NCBI GenBank assembly: GCA_902538745.1
Contig: CACBGP010000007.1
Coordinates: 1 to 37,447, forward strand
DNA length: 37,447 bases
Origin: an uncultured Pelagibacteraceae bacterium
GTDB taxonomy: Bacteria > Pseudomonadota > Alphaproteobacteria > Pelagibacterales > Pelagibacteraceae
Direction: 5' to 3'
Shown here: positions 12,698 through 21,896 of the stretch, one piece after another
How positions within the stretch are numbered: the stretch's first letter is position 1
How the letters are laid out: each line of letters opens with the position of its first letter
The notes under the pieces: model-generated
Told to the model about the DNA's origin: nothing
What the model saw: only the letters and a program-made list of their open reading frames with translations
Databases searched by the model: none
Made by a program: the position numbers and the translations under genes

Positions 12698-13792
12698 TCT
12701 ATTATTTAAAAATATTTTTAATTTTTCTTTACTAAATTGTTTATTAATCAAAGGTGTCCCAATTTTTTTTAAAAGAATTAGATTTATTTTGTTTGCATTA
12801 TTCTTTTTATCATTGATCATAAATGAGATGATTCTGTTTACATCTTTTAAAGAAAAATATTTTCTAATGTCATGTGGTAAATAGAAGTTTTTGACATGCT
12901 TTATAATTAAATTGAATTCATTTAAAGGTAAAAATTTATTTGATTTACTGAAATTTAGAGCCGTAATCATTCCCAAAATGACAGCTTCACCGTGATTCAA
13001 TTTTCTTGAAAAATTCAAACTCGCCTCATAAGCATGTGCAAAAGTATGACCAAAATTTAAAATTTTCCTTATATTCTTCTCTTTTTCATCCTTTTCAACC
13101 ACTTTCTTTTTAATTTTACAACTCTCAAAAATAGTTTTTTCAATATAGGGTGATCTAAATTTTAAAATCTTTTCAAAGTTTTTGTTTAAAAAATGAAAAA
13201 AATTTTTATTAGAAATTAAAGAGTGTTTTAAAATTTCTCCATAACCACATATAATTTCTCTCTTAGGAAGAGTGTTTAAAAAATCAGTATCACTTATAAC
13301 TAATTTAGGTTGATAGAAACTTCCAATAAGATTTTTTCCGTGTTTGGTATTTACACCAGTTTTACCACCTATTGAAGAGTCTACTTGAGCTAAAAGAGTA
13401 GTTGGTATATTTATAAATTTTAGACCTCTTTTAAACAGGCTCGCAGCGTATCCAGCAATATCACCAACGATACCACCACCAACACTTATCAAAACATCTT
13501 CTCTTGAAAAATTTTTATTTAACAAGATATCTAAAATTTCATTTGTGGTTCTTTGATTTTTATTTTTTTCATTAGCTTTTATGAAGTGGATATATACTTT
13601 TTTACTACTTAGTTTTTTTTTAATTATATTAATTTTTTTTTTTGGAACATTTCTGTCTACAACTATTAAACATTTGAAAAAATTAATAGACTGTTTTTTT
13701 AAAATATTTTTTAAATTTGAGATTAGTCCGAAGCCAATAAATATTGGGTATTTTTCGTTACCCGTGTTAACTAAAAGTCTTTTTATTTTCAT
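12686..13792 (-). CDS. aroB: 3-dehydroquinate synthase
   Basis: Second enzyme of the shikimate pathway, converting DAHP to 3-dehydroquinate using NAD and a divalent metal. The 368-aa protein shows the NAD-binding glycine-rich block SVGGGIVGDIAGYAA, the FINIPTTLLAQVDSSIGGKTGVN segment that binds substrate, the YGEILKHSLI segment and the metal-binding histidines in LNFGHTFAHAYE and LNHGEAV. Length is standard. It overlaps the upstream aroK frame by 26 bases, the usual alphaproteobacterial aroK-aroB order. The last 12 bases overlap bolA on the opposite strand. Confidence 0.96.
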   Translation of the reverse strand: MKIKRLLVNTGNEKYPIFIGFGLISNLKNILKKQSINFFKCLIVVDRNVPKKKINIIKKKLSSKKVYIHFIKANEKNKNQRTTNEILDILLNKNFSREDVLISVGGGIVGDIAGYAASLFKRGLKFINIPTTLLAQVDSSIGGKTGVNTKHGKNLIGSFYQPKLVISDTDFLNTLPKREIICGYGEILKHSLISNKNFFHFLNKNFEKILKFRSPYIEKTIFESCKIKKKVVEKDEKEKNIRKILNFGHTFAHAYEASLNFSRKLNHGEAVILGMITALNFSKSNKFLPLNEFNLIIKHVKNFYLPHDIRKYFSLKDVNRIISFMINDKKNNANKINLILLKKIGTPLINKQFSKEKLKIFLNNRLGD

Positions 13793-14291
13793 ATATATTT
13801 GTAACTTTATTTACTATCTCATTTTTAGACAATTGTTCACAATTAATTTTATATTTCGATTTAGAATACACTAACGATCTTTTTCTTATTAAATCTATTA
13901 ACTCATCTAAAGAAGACTTTAAAGCAAGAGGTCTTTTTGTGTTTTTTTGTATTCTCTGAATTAATGTTTTTGAATTCCAATTTAACCAAAAGGAAAAATG
14001 ATTTTTTAAAATTTCTTCTCTAACTTTTCGGTTAATAAAAGCACCACCTCCTAAAGATATCACTGCTCTTTTTTTTTTTAATATTTTAAGTGTAGTTTTT
14101 TCCTCGAAATCTCTAAAAAATTTTTCCCCCTTTTTTTCAAAGATGTCCGAGATACTCATCGCTAATTTTTTTTCAATAATTTGATCTATATCGTAAAATT
14201 GTAAATTAAGTTTTTTTGAAATCAATAGTCCGATACTGGTTTTACCAGAGCCCATCATACCTAAAAAAACAATATTTTCTTTTGATTCCAT
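13767..14291 (-). CDS. aroK: Shikimate kinase
   Basis: Phosphorylates shikimate with ATP in aromatic amino acid synthesis. The chosen start yields 174 aa, the normal size, with Walker A GMMGSGKTS at residues 11-19, the YDIDQIIEKK Asp motif that contacts shikimate and Mg, the arginine in FFRDFEEKT, and the SLGGGAF glycine motif. The frame is open further upstream to 14354, but that extension would cross the start of the divergent small membrane ORF and lies N-terminal to the family's first strand. Translation runs into aroB with a 26-base overlap. Confidence 0.95.
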   Translation of the reverse strand: MESKENIVFLGMMGSGKTSIGLLISKKLNLQFYDIDQIIEKKLAMSISDIFEKKGEKFFRDFEEKTTLKILKKKRAVISLGGGAFINRKVREEILKNHFSFWLNWNSKTLIQRIQKNTKRPLALKSSLDELIDLIRKRSLVYSKSKYKINCEQLSKNEIVNKVTNIYENKKTFS

Positions 14292-14348
14292 ATGTTTCTT
14301 TATTGAAAAAACACAAATATGTCTTAATTTGAAATTACTTAAAGTTAT

Positions 14349-14528
14349 ATGCAAATTTACAAAAAAACAAGTTCAAGACAAACTTTAATTGGGATAGTAA
14401 TAAAATTGACTTTAATTTTAGTATTTATTCTTGGAGTCGTTTTTTTTTTAAATAAAATCGAATTTCCTGCTCCAAAAAAAGATATACAAAAAATAATTCC
14501 AAATGAAAAATTTAAAATCATTAAGTAA
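14349..14528 (+). CDS. Small single-pass membrane protein, function unknown (59 aa)
   Basis: A short open frame reading MQIYKKTSSRQTLIGIVIKL at its start, then a hydrophobic helix (about residues 14-34), then a Lys/Pro-containing tail. The layout suggests a single-pass protein with a basic cytoplasmic N terminus and a roughly 25-residue outer tail. It begins 57 bases from the divergent aroK start and its stop lies 26 bases inside the next gene, so it is probably translated from the same transcript as the secreted protein downstream. I do not recognise a family. Position, overlap and clear membrane-protein character argue against a chance frame. Confidence 0.6.
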   Translation: MQIYKKTSSRQTLIGIVIKLTLILVFILGVVFFLNKIEFPAPKKDIQKIIPNEKFKIIK

Positions 14529-16266
14529 AAAATTTTTATTTATTAGTTTAATACTATCCACCTCTTTCAAATCACATTCCTCTGATAAACCGATAGATAT
14601 TTGGAAAGTAAACGAGGAGAAAAATAATCAAAATTCTGAAAAAACTTTATCAATCGATGGAGAAAATAATCCACTAAAGGAAATAAGTATTTATAAAAAA
14701 GAATCAAGTGATGAAACTTTAAGTATTTTTCAAGATACATCTTTGAATTCAAAGATGACAAAAATTATCGGATTGTATGATCCAAATGATTATGACTTAG
14801 ATATTAATATGTGGAGTAATTCAGATGGTGATCAACTAAAAGATCTATTTGGCAGGATAGCGAAATTAGATCTTTCCGAAGATGCTTCAGAACTTATGAA
14901 TATATCAGTTTTAATAAATGCTCATTATCCAAAAAAAAATATATCAGAGAAAGAATTTTTAAAACTAAAATCTGACTGGTTAATAAAGAATTCAAATTTT
15001 GATCTAATTGAAGAGTATTTAAATAAAAATAAAATTCTTAATGATAGCCCAAAATTATCAAGACATTTTATCGATTATTATCTATCAGAGTTTAATTTAG
15101 AAAAAGCCTGCGATATATTTTTAGAAAACTCAAAACCAATCACAGATGAATATCTCTCAAAATTAAATATATATTGTCTAATAAAAGAGGGTAAGACTGA
15201 AGAGGCTTTATTGATCCTAGACCTAAAAAGAGAGTTAGGTTTTAAAGATAAATATTTTGAAAAAAAGATTGAGTATTTAATCGGTTACACTTCACAGATT
15301 GATGACTCAATATCTGAAAAATCAATATTTGATTTTCACCTTGCTCATAAGACAAATCCTAAATTTAAATTTGAACCGGACGAAAAAACTTCAAAAATTA
15401 TTTGGAAATATTTATCATCAGCAAATTTATTATCATCATTTGCAGAAATTGAGATTACAGAACTTGATAAAATCTCAAATATTGAAATGGCAGTCCACAA
15501 TAAGAATTATTCAGAAAATGAGTTATTTAAAATTTATATGAGATTTCAATTTAGTATCAATCAACTTTTAAATGCAAAAGAGTCTCACAAGTCTTTGAAT
15601 AGTATCGAAGCAAGAGCATTACTTTACCAGAAAATTTTGCTTGAGTCAGAAATGATAGAAAAATTAAGATTATTAAAAATTTTAAAAGAATTATTTGAAA
15701 AAGATAATCTAAATGCTGCTTTTGATAAGGAATTAAAAAAGTTTTTAAAAAAAATGGACCCTACAGAAATACCAGATAATTTAACAAGTTTTTATTATAC
15801 GAATATTAAAATAGATAATAATTCACCAAAAGAAATAAAATACAATAATGATATTTTGTATCAATCAAAATTAATTAATTATTTTAATGGAGACTATGCA
15901 AAGTCAAAGATAGAAAAAGACGTTAATAACTTCCTGAAAAAAATTAAAAAAAATAAGAAATATTACTTTTCTAAAAAAGACGTAATATTTTTAGAGTCAC
16001 TTAAAGCTGATGGTATTAAGATTTCTGAAAAATTTAATGATTTATATGTGGTGAATGAAAACGAAATCCCAACTGACATACAAATAATGATTAACAATAA
16101 TGAGTCTGGTGCAGCTTTATTACGAATTGTTGAAGTTATTGGTCAGGACAGACTTGAGAGAATGGATGAAGACACAATTTATTTTATAATTAGTGCTTTA
16201 AACCAATTAAATATAGACTCTATAAGAAATAAAATTTTGTTCAAAGTTCTTCCTTTAAAAGTGTAA
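14503..16266 (+). CDS. Secreted alpha-helical protein of unknown function
   Basis: A 587-aa protein with a typical signal peptide: basic KNLKSLSKK, hydrophobic FLFISLILSTS, then a Ser-rich probable cleavage region near residues 24-27. So it is likely periplasmic. The body is rich in Lys, Glu, Asn and Leu and looks like long amphipathic helices, possibly solenoid repeats (TPR-like), though no clear repeat consensus was aligned. The C-terminal 50 residues (GAALLRIVEVIGQDRLERMD and DTIYFIISALNQL) look better conserved in character and end in LPLKV. I cannot name it. It overlaps the 59-aa membrane ORF upstream and precedes def by 23 bases. Confidence 0.75.
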   Translation: MKNLKSLSKKFLFISLILSTSFKSHSSDKPIDIWKVNEEKNNQNSEKTLSIDGENNPLKEISIYKKESSDETLSIFQDTSLNSKMTKIIGLYDPNDYDLDINMWSNSDGDQLKDLFGRIAKLDLSEDASELMNISVLINAHYPKKNISEKEFLKLKSDWLIKNSNFDLIEEYLNKNKILNDSPKLSRHFIDYYLSEFNLEKACDIFLENSKPITDEYLSKLNIYCLIKEGKTEEALLILDLKRELGFKDKYFEKKIEYLIGYTSQIDDSISEKSIFDFHLAHKTNPKFKFEPDEKTSKIIWKYLSSANLLSSFAEIEITELDKISNIEMAVHNKNYSENELFKIYMRFQFSINQLLNAKESHKSLNSIEARALLYQKILLESEMIEKLRLLKILKELFEKDNLNAAFDKELKKFLKKMDPTEIPDNLTSFYYTNIKIDNNSPKEIKYNNDILYQSKLINYFNGDYAKSKIEKDVNNFLKKIKKNKKYYFSKKDVIFLESLKADGIKISEKFNDLYVVNENEIPTDIQIMINNNESGAALLRIVEVIGQDRLERMDEDTIYFIISALNQLNIDSIRNKILFKVLPLKV

Positions 16267-16289
16267 AAATTAGTTTATTTATTTATCTG

Positions 16290-16814
16290 ATGTCTATTAA
16301 AGAAATTATTACTGTGCCAGATGAAATATTAAAAAAAGTTTCTAAGCCAATGGAGAAATTTGGCACTAATGAAAAGAAGTTAATTAATGATTTATTTGAT
16401 ACAATGTATAATTCAAATGGAATTGGTCTTGCCGCCGTCCAAATAGGTATTCTTAAAAGAGTTTTAGTTGTTGACGTCTCAAATAAAGATGAAGAAAAGA
16501 ATCCGATTGCATTAATTAATCCAGTAATTAAAAAATTAAGTGATGATACTTCAGTTTATGAGGAAGGATGTCTCTCCATACCAGAAACATTTATTGAAAT
16601 TGAAAGACCAAAAATATGTGAAGTTGAGTATGTTGATGAAAAAGGCTCAAAAAAAAATCTTAAATGTGATGGACTTTTATCAACTTGTGTCCAACATGAA
16701 ATTAATCATTTAGATGGGAAATTGATCATTGATCATTTATCTAAATTAAAAAAAGACTTTATTATTAAAAAAATTTCAAAAATTAAAAAAAATCCAGACA
16801 GAGTAGTAGTTTAA
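16290..16814 (+). CDS. def: Peptide deformylase
   Basis: Metalloenzyme removing the N-formyl group from nascent proteins. The 174-aa protein has all three family motifs: GIGLAAVQIG (44-53), EGCLS with metal ligand C94, and HEINH with metal ligands H136 and H140 and catalytic E137. The family usually has QHEIDHL; here it is QHEINHL. It is followed by fmt after 2 bases, the classic def-fmt pairing of formylation and deformylation. Confidence 0.97.
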   Translation: MSIKEIITVPDEILKKVSKPMEKFGTNEKKLINDLFDTMYNSNGIGLAAVQIGILKRVLVVDVSNKDEEKNPIALINPVIKKLSDDTSVYEEGCLSIPETFIEIERPKICEVEYVDEKGSKKNLKCDGLLSTCVQHEINHLDGKLIIDHLSKLKKDFIIKKISKIKKNPDRVVV

Positions 16815-16816
16815 AG

Positions 16817-17749
16817 ATGGCAAATAAGATTATCTTTATGGGTACACCAATATTTTGTGTTCCTATCTTAAAATCTCTATATCAAAATGATTATAATATT
16901 TCTGTGGTTTTTACTCAACCACCACAAAAATCTCATAGAGGACAAAAAATTAACAAAAGTCCAATTCAGGTTATCTCTGAAACTTTAAATATAAATTATA
17001 GAACACCCAAGACACTTAAAGATAATCATGAGGAGTATGAATTTTTAAAAGAATTAAATGCCGATCTTGCAATAGTGTGTGCATATGGACAAATAATTCC
17101 TGAAAATTTTTTAAACTTAACTAAAAAAGGTTTTGTAAATATTCACGCCTCAATTCTTCCCAGTTGGCGAGGCGCAGCGCCAATCCAGAGATCAATTATG
17201 AATTTAGATCCTGAAACGGGCATAAGTATTATGAAGATCAAAAAAGAATTGGATAGCGGACCAGTTAGTAATATTTATAAAATCAAAATAGATCAAAACC
17301 AAAATGCTCAAGAAATTTCAGAAAAACTATCCGCTTTAGCTGCTGAAAAAATTTTAGATAATGTGGATGATATACTGGAAGATAAGGCGAAGTTTATTGA
17401 TCAGGATCACTCAAAAGCTACTTATGCTAAAAAAATTGATAAGGAGGAGTCACGGATCGATTGGGACGAGGATGCTTCTAAAATAATTGGAAAAATAAAT
17501 GGGTTATTTCCCTCCCCAGGTGCTTCTTTTAGTTTCAATGGCGAAAGATATAAAATTTTGAAAGCCGAAATTGGTAATGGCATAGGTCAAGTTGGAGAAA
17601 TAATTTCAAATCAGCTGGAAGTAGCATGTAATAAAAACCAATCTATTAAGATTCTCGAAATTCAAAGACAAGGAAAAAGACCACAAAAAATTAGCGAATT
17701 CATGTTGGGCTCTCAAATTAAAAAGGGCTCAAAGTTATCAAATGTTTAG
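16817..17749 (+). CDS. fmt: Methionyl-tRNA formyltransferase
   Basis: Transfers a formyl group from 10-formyl-THF to initiator Met-tRNA. The protein is 310 aa. The N-terminal formyltransferase fold shows the substrate-binding loop SHRGQK (39-44), catalytic N108 and H110 in VNIHASILPSWRGAAPIQ, and catalytic D146 in KELDSGPV. These correspond to N106, H108 and D144 of E. coli. A C-terminal OB-like domain follows from about residue 210. The last 8 bases overlap the truA start, so def-fmt-truA appear translationally linked. Confidence 0.97.
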   Translation: MANKIIFMGTPIFCVPILKSLYQNDYNISVVFTQPPQKSHRGQKINKSPIQVISETLNINYRTPKTLKDNHEEYEFLKELNADLAIVCAYGQIIPENFLNLTKKGFVNIHASILPSWRGAAPIQRSIMNLDPETGISIMKIKKELDSGPVSNIYKIKIDQNQNAQEISEKLSALAAEKILDNVDDILEDKAKFIDQDHSKATYAKKIDKEESRIDWDEDASKIIGKINGLFPSPGASFSFNGERYKILKAEIGNGIGQVGEIISNQLEVACNKNQSIKILEIQRQGKRPQKISEFMLGSQIKKGSKLSNV

Positions 17750-18482
17750 GTATCAAATATTAATTGAATATGAGGGCACTAATTTTAGGGGGTGGCAAAT
17801 TCAAAAAAAAGGAAAAACTGTCCAGGGGTTATTACAAGAGAAAATTTCAAAACTTTTAAAAGAAAAAATCATAATATATGGGGCTGGAAGATTAGATGTC
17901 GGTGTACATGCCAAAGAACAGTCAGCACATTTTGATTGTAAAAATAAGATTATCAAAATTGATAGGTTTTTAAAATCAATCAATCATTTTTTGAATAAAG
18001 ATGGAATAGCAATACTTAAAATTACAAAAAGAGGTAATAATTTTCATGCTAGATTTTCAGCTAAAATGAGAGTTTATAATTATGTGATTATTAATCGGAT
18101 TAGTGGACCAGTTTTAGATAAAAATAGAGGCTGGCATATTATAAAAGATCTTGATTTAAAATTGATGAAAGGTGCTGCAAGAAAATTGATAGGTACTAAA
18201 GATTTTAGTACTTTTAGAAAATCGAGTTGTAGGGCTAAAAGTCCAATAAAGACTATGAAATCTGTAAAGATTAGATCTACAAAAAATAAGATTGAAATAG
18301 AATTCAGATCTCAATCTTTCTTACAACAACAAGTTCGATCTATGGTTGGTTGTTTAAAATATGTTGGAGAAGAAAAATGGACATTAAAAAGATTTGTAAA
18401 TGTAATGCAGTCTAAAAAAAGAGAGTTATGTGCTCCACCTGCACCACCTCAAGGTCTTTATTTAACGAGAGTTATTTATTAA
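17742..18482 (+). CDS. truA: tRNA pseudouridine(38-40) synthase
   Basis: Isomerises uridines 38-40 in tRNA anticodon arms. The 246-aa protein has the N-terminal YEGTNFRGWQIQ motif (10-21) and catalytic D52 in GAGRLDVGVHA. Most family members read GRTDxGVHA, so leucine replaces the threonine just before the catalytic Asp. The KDFSTFRKSSC segment and the FLQQQVRSMVGCL motif near the C terminus are also typical. Its 3' end overlaps the convergent SET-domain gene by 21 bases. Confidence 0.95.
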   Translation: MFRYQILIEYEGTNFRGWQIQKKGKTVQGLLQEKISKLLKEKIIIYGAGRLDVGVHAKEQSAHFDCKNKIIKIDRFLKSINHFLNKDGIAILKITKRGNNFHARFSAKMRVYNYVIINRISGPVLDKNRGWHIIKDLDLKLMKGAARKLIGTKDFSTFRKSSCRAKSPIKTMKSVKIRSTKNKIEIEFRSQSFLQQQVRSMVGCLKYVGEEKWTLKRFVNVMQSKKRELCAPPAPPQGLYLTRVIY

Positions 18483-18956
18483 TTTTTTTTTATTACTCAT
18501 CGCAAATTTACGATGTATTCGCCATCTACTTTCCTCACGAATTATAAAACCACAACAATTTTTTGATTTACATTTACAAGGAAATTGCTTGTAATCTTCT
18601 TTATCAAAACTAAAACCATAATCACAAGTTATCTCTTCGCCCTTTTTAATATCTCTATCAGCTGTTATCCAAATTTTTAAACCCGTACCATCATAACGTG
18701 CGTTAGCATCACAACTATGATTTACCAATCCAGCAATATTAAATGAGAAATCACCATCTAAGGTATATTTTTTATTTAGAGTAAATAGATAAATAGGTTT
18801 TTTATTGTCATATTTATCTGACTCTTCAACTTCTTTATTTGTAATTATTTTTCCTAAGTAATTAATAATTTTTGTACCTTCTTTAATATTTTTGGTAGCA
18901 TAAAGTCCACGACCTTTATTATCAATTTTTGATTTTCTTATTTTATATAATTTCAT
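18462..18956 (-). CDS. SET-domain protein lysine methyltransferase with post-SET motif
   Basis: A 164-aa protein that is essentially a single SET domain. Visible are the N-terminal GRGLYATKNIKEGTKI segment (16-30, the GxGLxA SAM-contact motif), NHSC (79-82), EITCDYGF with the catalytic-type Tyr of the DY pair (112-113), and a post-SET cysteine cluster CKCKSKNCCG (127-136) that would bind zinc. These are the elements of active SAM-dependent protein lysine methyltransferases. The substrate is unknown; bacteria lack nucleosomes, so a ribosomal or nucleoid protein is an inference only. It lies 30 bases after the deacetylase-family gene on the same strand and overlaps truA at its 3' end. Confidence 0.87.
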   Translation of the reverse strand: MKLYKIRKSKIDNKGRGLYATKNIKEGTKIINYLGKIITNKEVEESDKYDNKKPIYLFTLNKKYTLDGDFSFNIAGLVNHSCDANARYDGTGLKIWITADRDIKKGEEITCDYGFSFDKEDYKQFPCKCKSKNCCGFIIREESRWRIHRKFAMSNKKKLINNSR

Positions 18957-18986
18957 GAGGTTGATTTATGATGGGCTAGATATTTA

Positions 18987-19910
18987 TCAATTGAATTCTA
19001 CCAATGCATTAACATGTTCGTTGGCGCTTTCTGCTAAAGCATTTAAATCATATCCACCTTCAAGTATAGAAACAACTTTACCTGAGGTAAACTTATTAGT
19101 AGCCGCTAAAGTTCTTCTAGTAATTTCATAAAAATCTTTTGAACTAAGTTGAAATTGAGCTAATGGATCATCTTTATGTGCATCAAAACCTGCTGAAAAT
19201 ATGAGAAAATCTGGTTTATATTGAACTAATCTTTCTAACACCCTATCAAATGCATTAAAGTATTCTTCGGAGTTCGTCCCAGCGGGCAAAGGGATATTCA
19301 ATGAATTATTAAAGTCTCCTTTATCTTTATCTGTTCCACCCCCAGGATAAAAAGGATATTGGTGCGTAGAAATATATAATGAATTTTTATTATTACGCAT
19401 GACATCATAATTTCCATTACCCCAGTGCACGTCAAAATCTACACAAGCAATTTTTTTGTATTTATATTTTGACACTAAATAGTTCGTTGCTACTCCCGCG
19501 TTTGATATACAACAAAATCCCATAGCTTTATTTTTTTCAGCATGGTGTCCAGGCGGTCTAGCCAAACAGAATGCATTTTTAAATTGATTATTCTCTATTC
19601 CATCTATTGCTCTTATTGTTGAACCAGCAGCATCAAAAACTGCTTTTTTACTTTCGGGTGATACAACAGTATCGCCATCTAGAAACTTAAGGCCTTTTTG
19701 AGGAAAAGAATCTTTTAAATTATTTATATAGTCTTTTGAATGTGTCATAGACAATATATCATCAGGAACATTATCTGGCTTATCCCAGATTACGTCTTTT
19801 CTTTTTTTTAACTCTTCTTTTATAGCAACTACTCTTTTAGGCTGCTCAGGATGACCATCGCCAGTGTTATGTTTCTCATAGGAGTCAGAATTTATGATCG
19901 CTGTTTTCAT
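18987..19910 (-). CDS. Histone deacetylase family (arginase/deacetylase fold) enzyme
   Basis: A zinc-dependent deacetylase-type enzyme of 307 aa, related to bacterial HDAC-like, AcuC and acetylpolyamine amidohydrolase proteins. Active-site elements are complete: tandem histidines H122-H123 in RPPGHHAEKN, zinc ligands D160 and H162 in VDFDVHWGNG, zinc ligand D243 in FSAGFDAHKDDPLA, and the catalytic tyrosine Y287 in EGGYDLN. The N terminus DGHPEQPKR is also typical. It may act on acetyl-lysine or acetylpolyamines; the sequence alone does not decide. The start overlaps the dapE stop by 4 bases, tying it to the long rpmH-led gene run, and a SET methyltransferase gene follows. Confidence 0.9.
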   Translation of the reverse strand: MKTAIINSDSYEKHNTGDGHPEQPKRVVAIKEELKKRKDVIWDKPDNVPDDILSMTHSKDYINNLKDSFPQKGLKFLDGDTVVSPESKKAVFDAAGSTIRAIDGIENNQFKNAFCLARPPGHHAEKNKAMGFCCISNAGVATNYLVSKYKYKKIACVDFDVHWGNGNYDVMRNNKNSLYISTHQYPFYPGGGTDKDKGDFNNSLNIPLPAGTNSEEYFNAFDRVLERLVQYKPDFLIFSAGFDAHKDDPLAQFQLSSKDFYEITRRTLAATNKFTSGKVVSILEGGYDLNALAESANEHVNALVEFN

Positions 19911-21064
19911 TTAAAATAATTTATTAAAATGTTTTCATAAATTTTCTTAAGATTTTTCAAATCTTTTAAAGATACGGCTTCATCAACTTTATGCATTGTT
20001 TTTCCAACAAGCCCAAATTCTAATCCAGGTGATATTTTTCTTATGAATCTTAAATCTGAGGTTCCACCTGTAGTAGATAGCTTTGGTTTAATTTTGGTCA
20101 CTTTTTTTATGATATTTTGTATCATGTGCGTTGTTTCATTTGGCTTTGTTAGAAATGCCTCACCCGAAACTTTATAATCAATTTTAAATTTTGATTTATT
20201 TTTCTTGGTTATTTTTTTAAAAATTTTATTAAGTTTATTTTTAATAGAATTTGACGAATGTTTGTTATTAAACCTTATATTAAATGTTGCCTCAGCCATA
20301 GCAGGGATAACATTATCAGCGTTGTTATTTATATTTATTTTTGTAACCTCTAAGTTTGTAGGTTGGAAGTTTTTTGATCCTCTATCAAATTTAATATCTT
20401 TTAATTCTTTTAAAATTTTTACAATTATAGTTGAGGGATTATTAGCTCTATGAGGATATGCAACATGGCCTTGCTGACCAAAAATATTTAATTTACCAGT
20501 TAAACTACCTCTACGTCCAATCTTTATCATTTCACCTAATTTATTTGGATTTGTTGGTTCACCAACAAGACAAAAGTTAATTTTCTCTTTCCTTTTTTTT
20601 AAATAATCTACAACTTTTTTGGTGCCATTTACTGCATCACCTTCTTCATCTCCTGTAATAAGTAAACTTATTGATCCGTTGAATTTTCTATTTTTTGATA
20701 AAAAAGTGCTTACAGCAGACACAAAAGCTGCAACTGAGCTTTTCATATCATTTGCACCTCTCCCAATTAAATGGCCTTTTTTGATAGATGGTTTAAATGG
20801 ATTTACTGTCCAATCCTTAATGTTTCCTGGAGGGACAATATCAACATGTCCTGCAAACATAAAATTCGGTTTCTTAGATCCTAATCTTGCATACAAGTTT
20901 TTCACAGGATGAAATCCTCTTTCTTTAAATACCAATATTTTTGTTTTGAAACCTAATTTTTTTAATTTTTTTTCTAAAAATTTCATTACCCCAGCATCAA
21001 CTGGGGTGATAGAAGGAAATCTGATTAGCTCTTTAGCTAATTTTAACTCATTTAAAGTTTTCAT
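19907..21064 (-). CDS. dapE: Succinyl-diaminopimelate desuccinylase
   Basis: M20-family metallopeptidase fold enzyme (385 aa) hydrolysing N-succinyl-LL-DAP in lysine and peptidoglycan precursor synthesis. Di-zinc site motifs are visible: MFAGHVDIVPPG (His and adjacent Asp), GRGANDMKSSVAAF (bridging Asp) and TGDEEGDA (catalytic Glu pair). The C-terminal MHKVDEAV gives the final His ligand. A lid/dimerisation domain lies between about residues 180 and 295. It sits 2 bases after dapD, which makes the substrate precursor, supporting dapE over other M20 members. Confidence 0.94.
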   Translation of the reverse strand: MKTLNELKLAKELIRFPSITPVDAGVMKFLEKKLKKLGFKTKILVFKERGFHPVKNLYARLGSKKPNFMFAGHVDIVPPGNIKDWTVNPFKPSIKKGHLIGRGANDMKSSVAAFVSAVSTFLSKNRKFNGSISLLITGDEEGDAVNGTKKVVDYLKKRKEKINFCLVGEPTNPNKLGEMIKIGRRGSLTGKLNIFGQQGHVAYPHRANNPSTIIVKILKELKDIKFDRGSKNFQPTNLEVTKININNNADNVIPAMAEATFNIRFNNKHSSNSIKNKLNKIFKKITKKNKSKFKIDYKVSGEAFLTKPNETTHMIQNIIKKVTKIKPKLSTTGGTSDLRFIRKISPGLEFGLVGKTMHKVDEAVSLKDLKNLKKIYENILINYFK

Positions 21065-21066
21065 TT

Positions 21067-21894
21067 TTAGTCTCTTAAGAGGTCGTTAATAGAAGTTTTA
21101 GATCTTGTTTTTTCATCAACTTGCTTAATTATTACTGCACAATACAAGGAGGGTGCAGAAGAATTATTTTTATCAGGCAAGGAGCCCGGAACTACAACTG
21201 AATAAGGTGGTATTTTACCATAAGTAATTTTCCCAGTTTTCCTTTCAACTATTTTAGTTGATTGACCAATATACATACCCATACTTAAAACTGAACCTTC
21301 TCCAACAATTACGCCTTCAACTACTTCAGACATCGCCCCAAGAAATACATTATCTTCTATTATTGTTGGTAAAGCTTGCGCAGGCTCTAGAACTCCGCCA
21401 ACACCCGAACCCGCAGATATATGACAATTTTTACCTATCTGGCAACAACTACCAGCTCTCGCGAAAGTATCTATCATTGTTCCCTCGTCAATATATGCTC
21501 CGACGTTCACGTAACATGGCATTAAAACAGCATTTTTTCCAACAAATGAACCTTTTCTTACAGGTGAGTTCGGAACCATTCTAAAACCTGCTTTTTCATG
21601 ATCAGATTTGGTCCATCCTGCAGTTTTACCTTTTAATAAATGCGATTTATCATACCAACTACTATATGGACCATTTAAATTTTCCATTGGATATATTCTA
21701 AAACTTAACATTATAGCTTTCTTAAGGTGCTGATGAGTTACCCATTTTCCATTTATTTTCTCAGCAACTCTCGATTTACCACTATCTAAATTTGCAATTA
21801 CTTGATTTATAGCATCCTTCAAAGACTGGTCCGAATTAGGACTCACCTGATCTTTATTCTCCCAAGCGTCATTGATAATTTTTTCTAAAGACAT
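21067..21894 (-). CDS. dapD: 2,3,4,5-Tetrahydropyridine-2,6-dicarboxylate N-succinyltransferase
   Basis: Transfers succinyl from succinyl-CoA to tetrahydrodipicolinate in the succinylase branch of DAP/lysine synthesis. The 275-aa protein has the N-terminal helical domain, then a left-handed beta-helix of hexapeptide repeats (about residues 105-210) with characteristic segments such as [18 protein letters not shown] and [19 protein letters not shown]. Length and order match the family. It lies 2 bases from both the upstream hydrolase gene and dapE downstream, so the three are probably co-translated from one transcript. Confidence 0.97.
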   Translation of the reverse strand: MSLEKIINDAWENKDQVSPNSDQSLKDAINQVIANLDSGKSRVAEKINGKWVTHQHLKKAIMLSFRIYPMENLNGPYSSWYDKSHLLKGKTAGWTKSDHEKAGFRMVPNSPVRKGSFVGKNAVLMPCYVNVGAYIDEGTMIDTFARAGSCCQIGKNCHISAGSGVGGVLEPAQALPTIIEDNVFLGAMSEVVEGVIVGEGSVLSMGMYIGQSTKIVERKTGKITYGKIPPYSVVVPGSLPDKNNSSAPSLYCAVIIKQVDEKTRSKTSINDLLRD

Positions 21895-21896
21895 GA

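Noticed and set aside
14292..14354. Upstream extension of aroK
   Set aside because: Would overlap the divergent 59-aa ORF start and precedes the first strand of the kinase fold.
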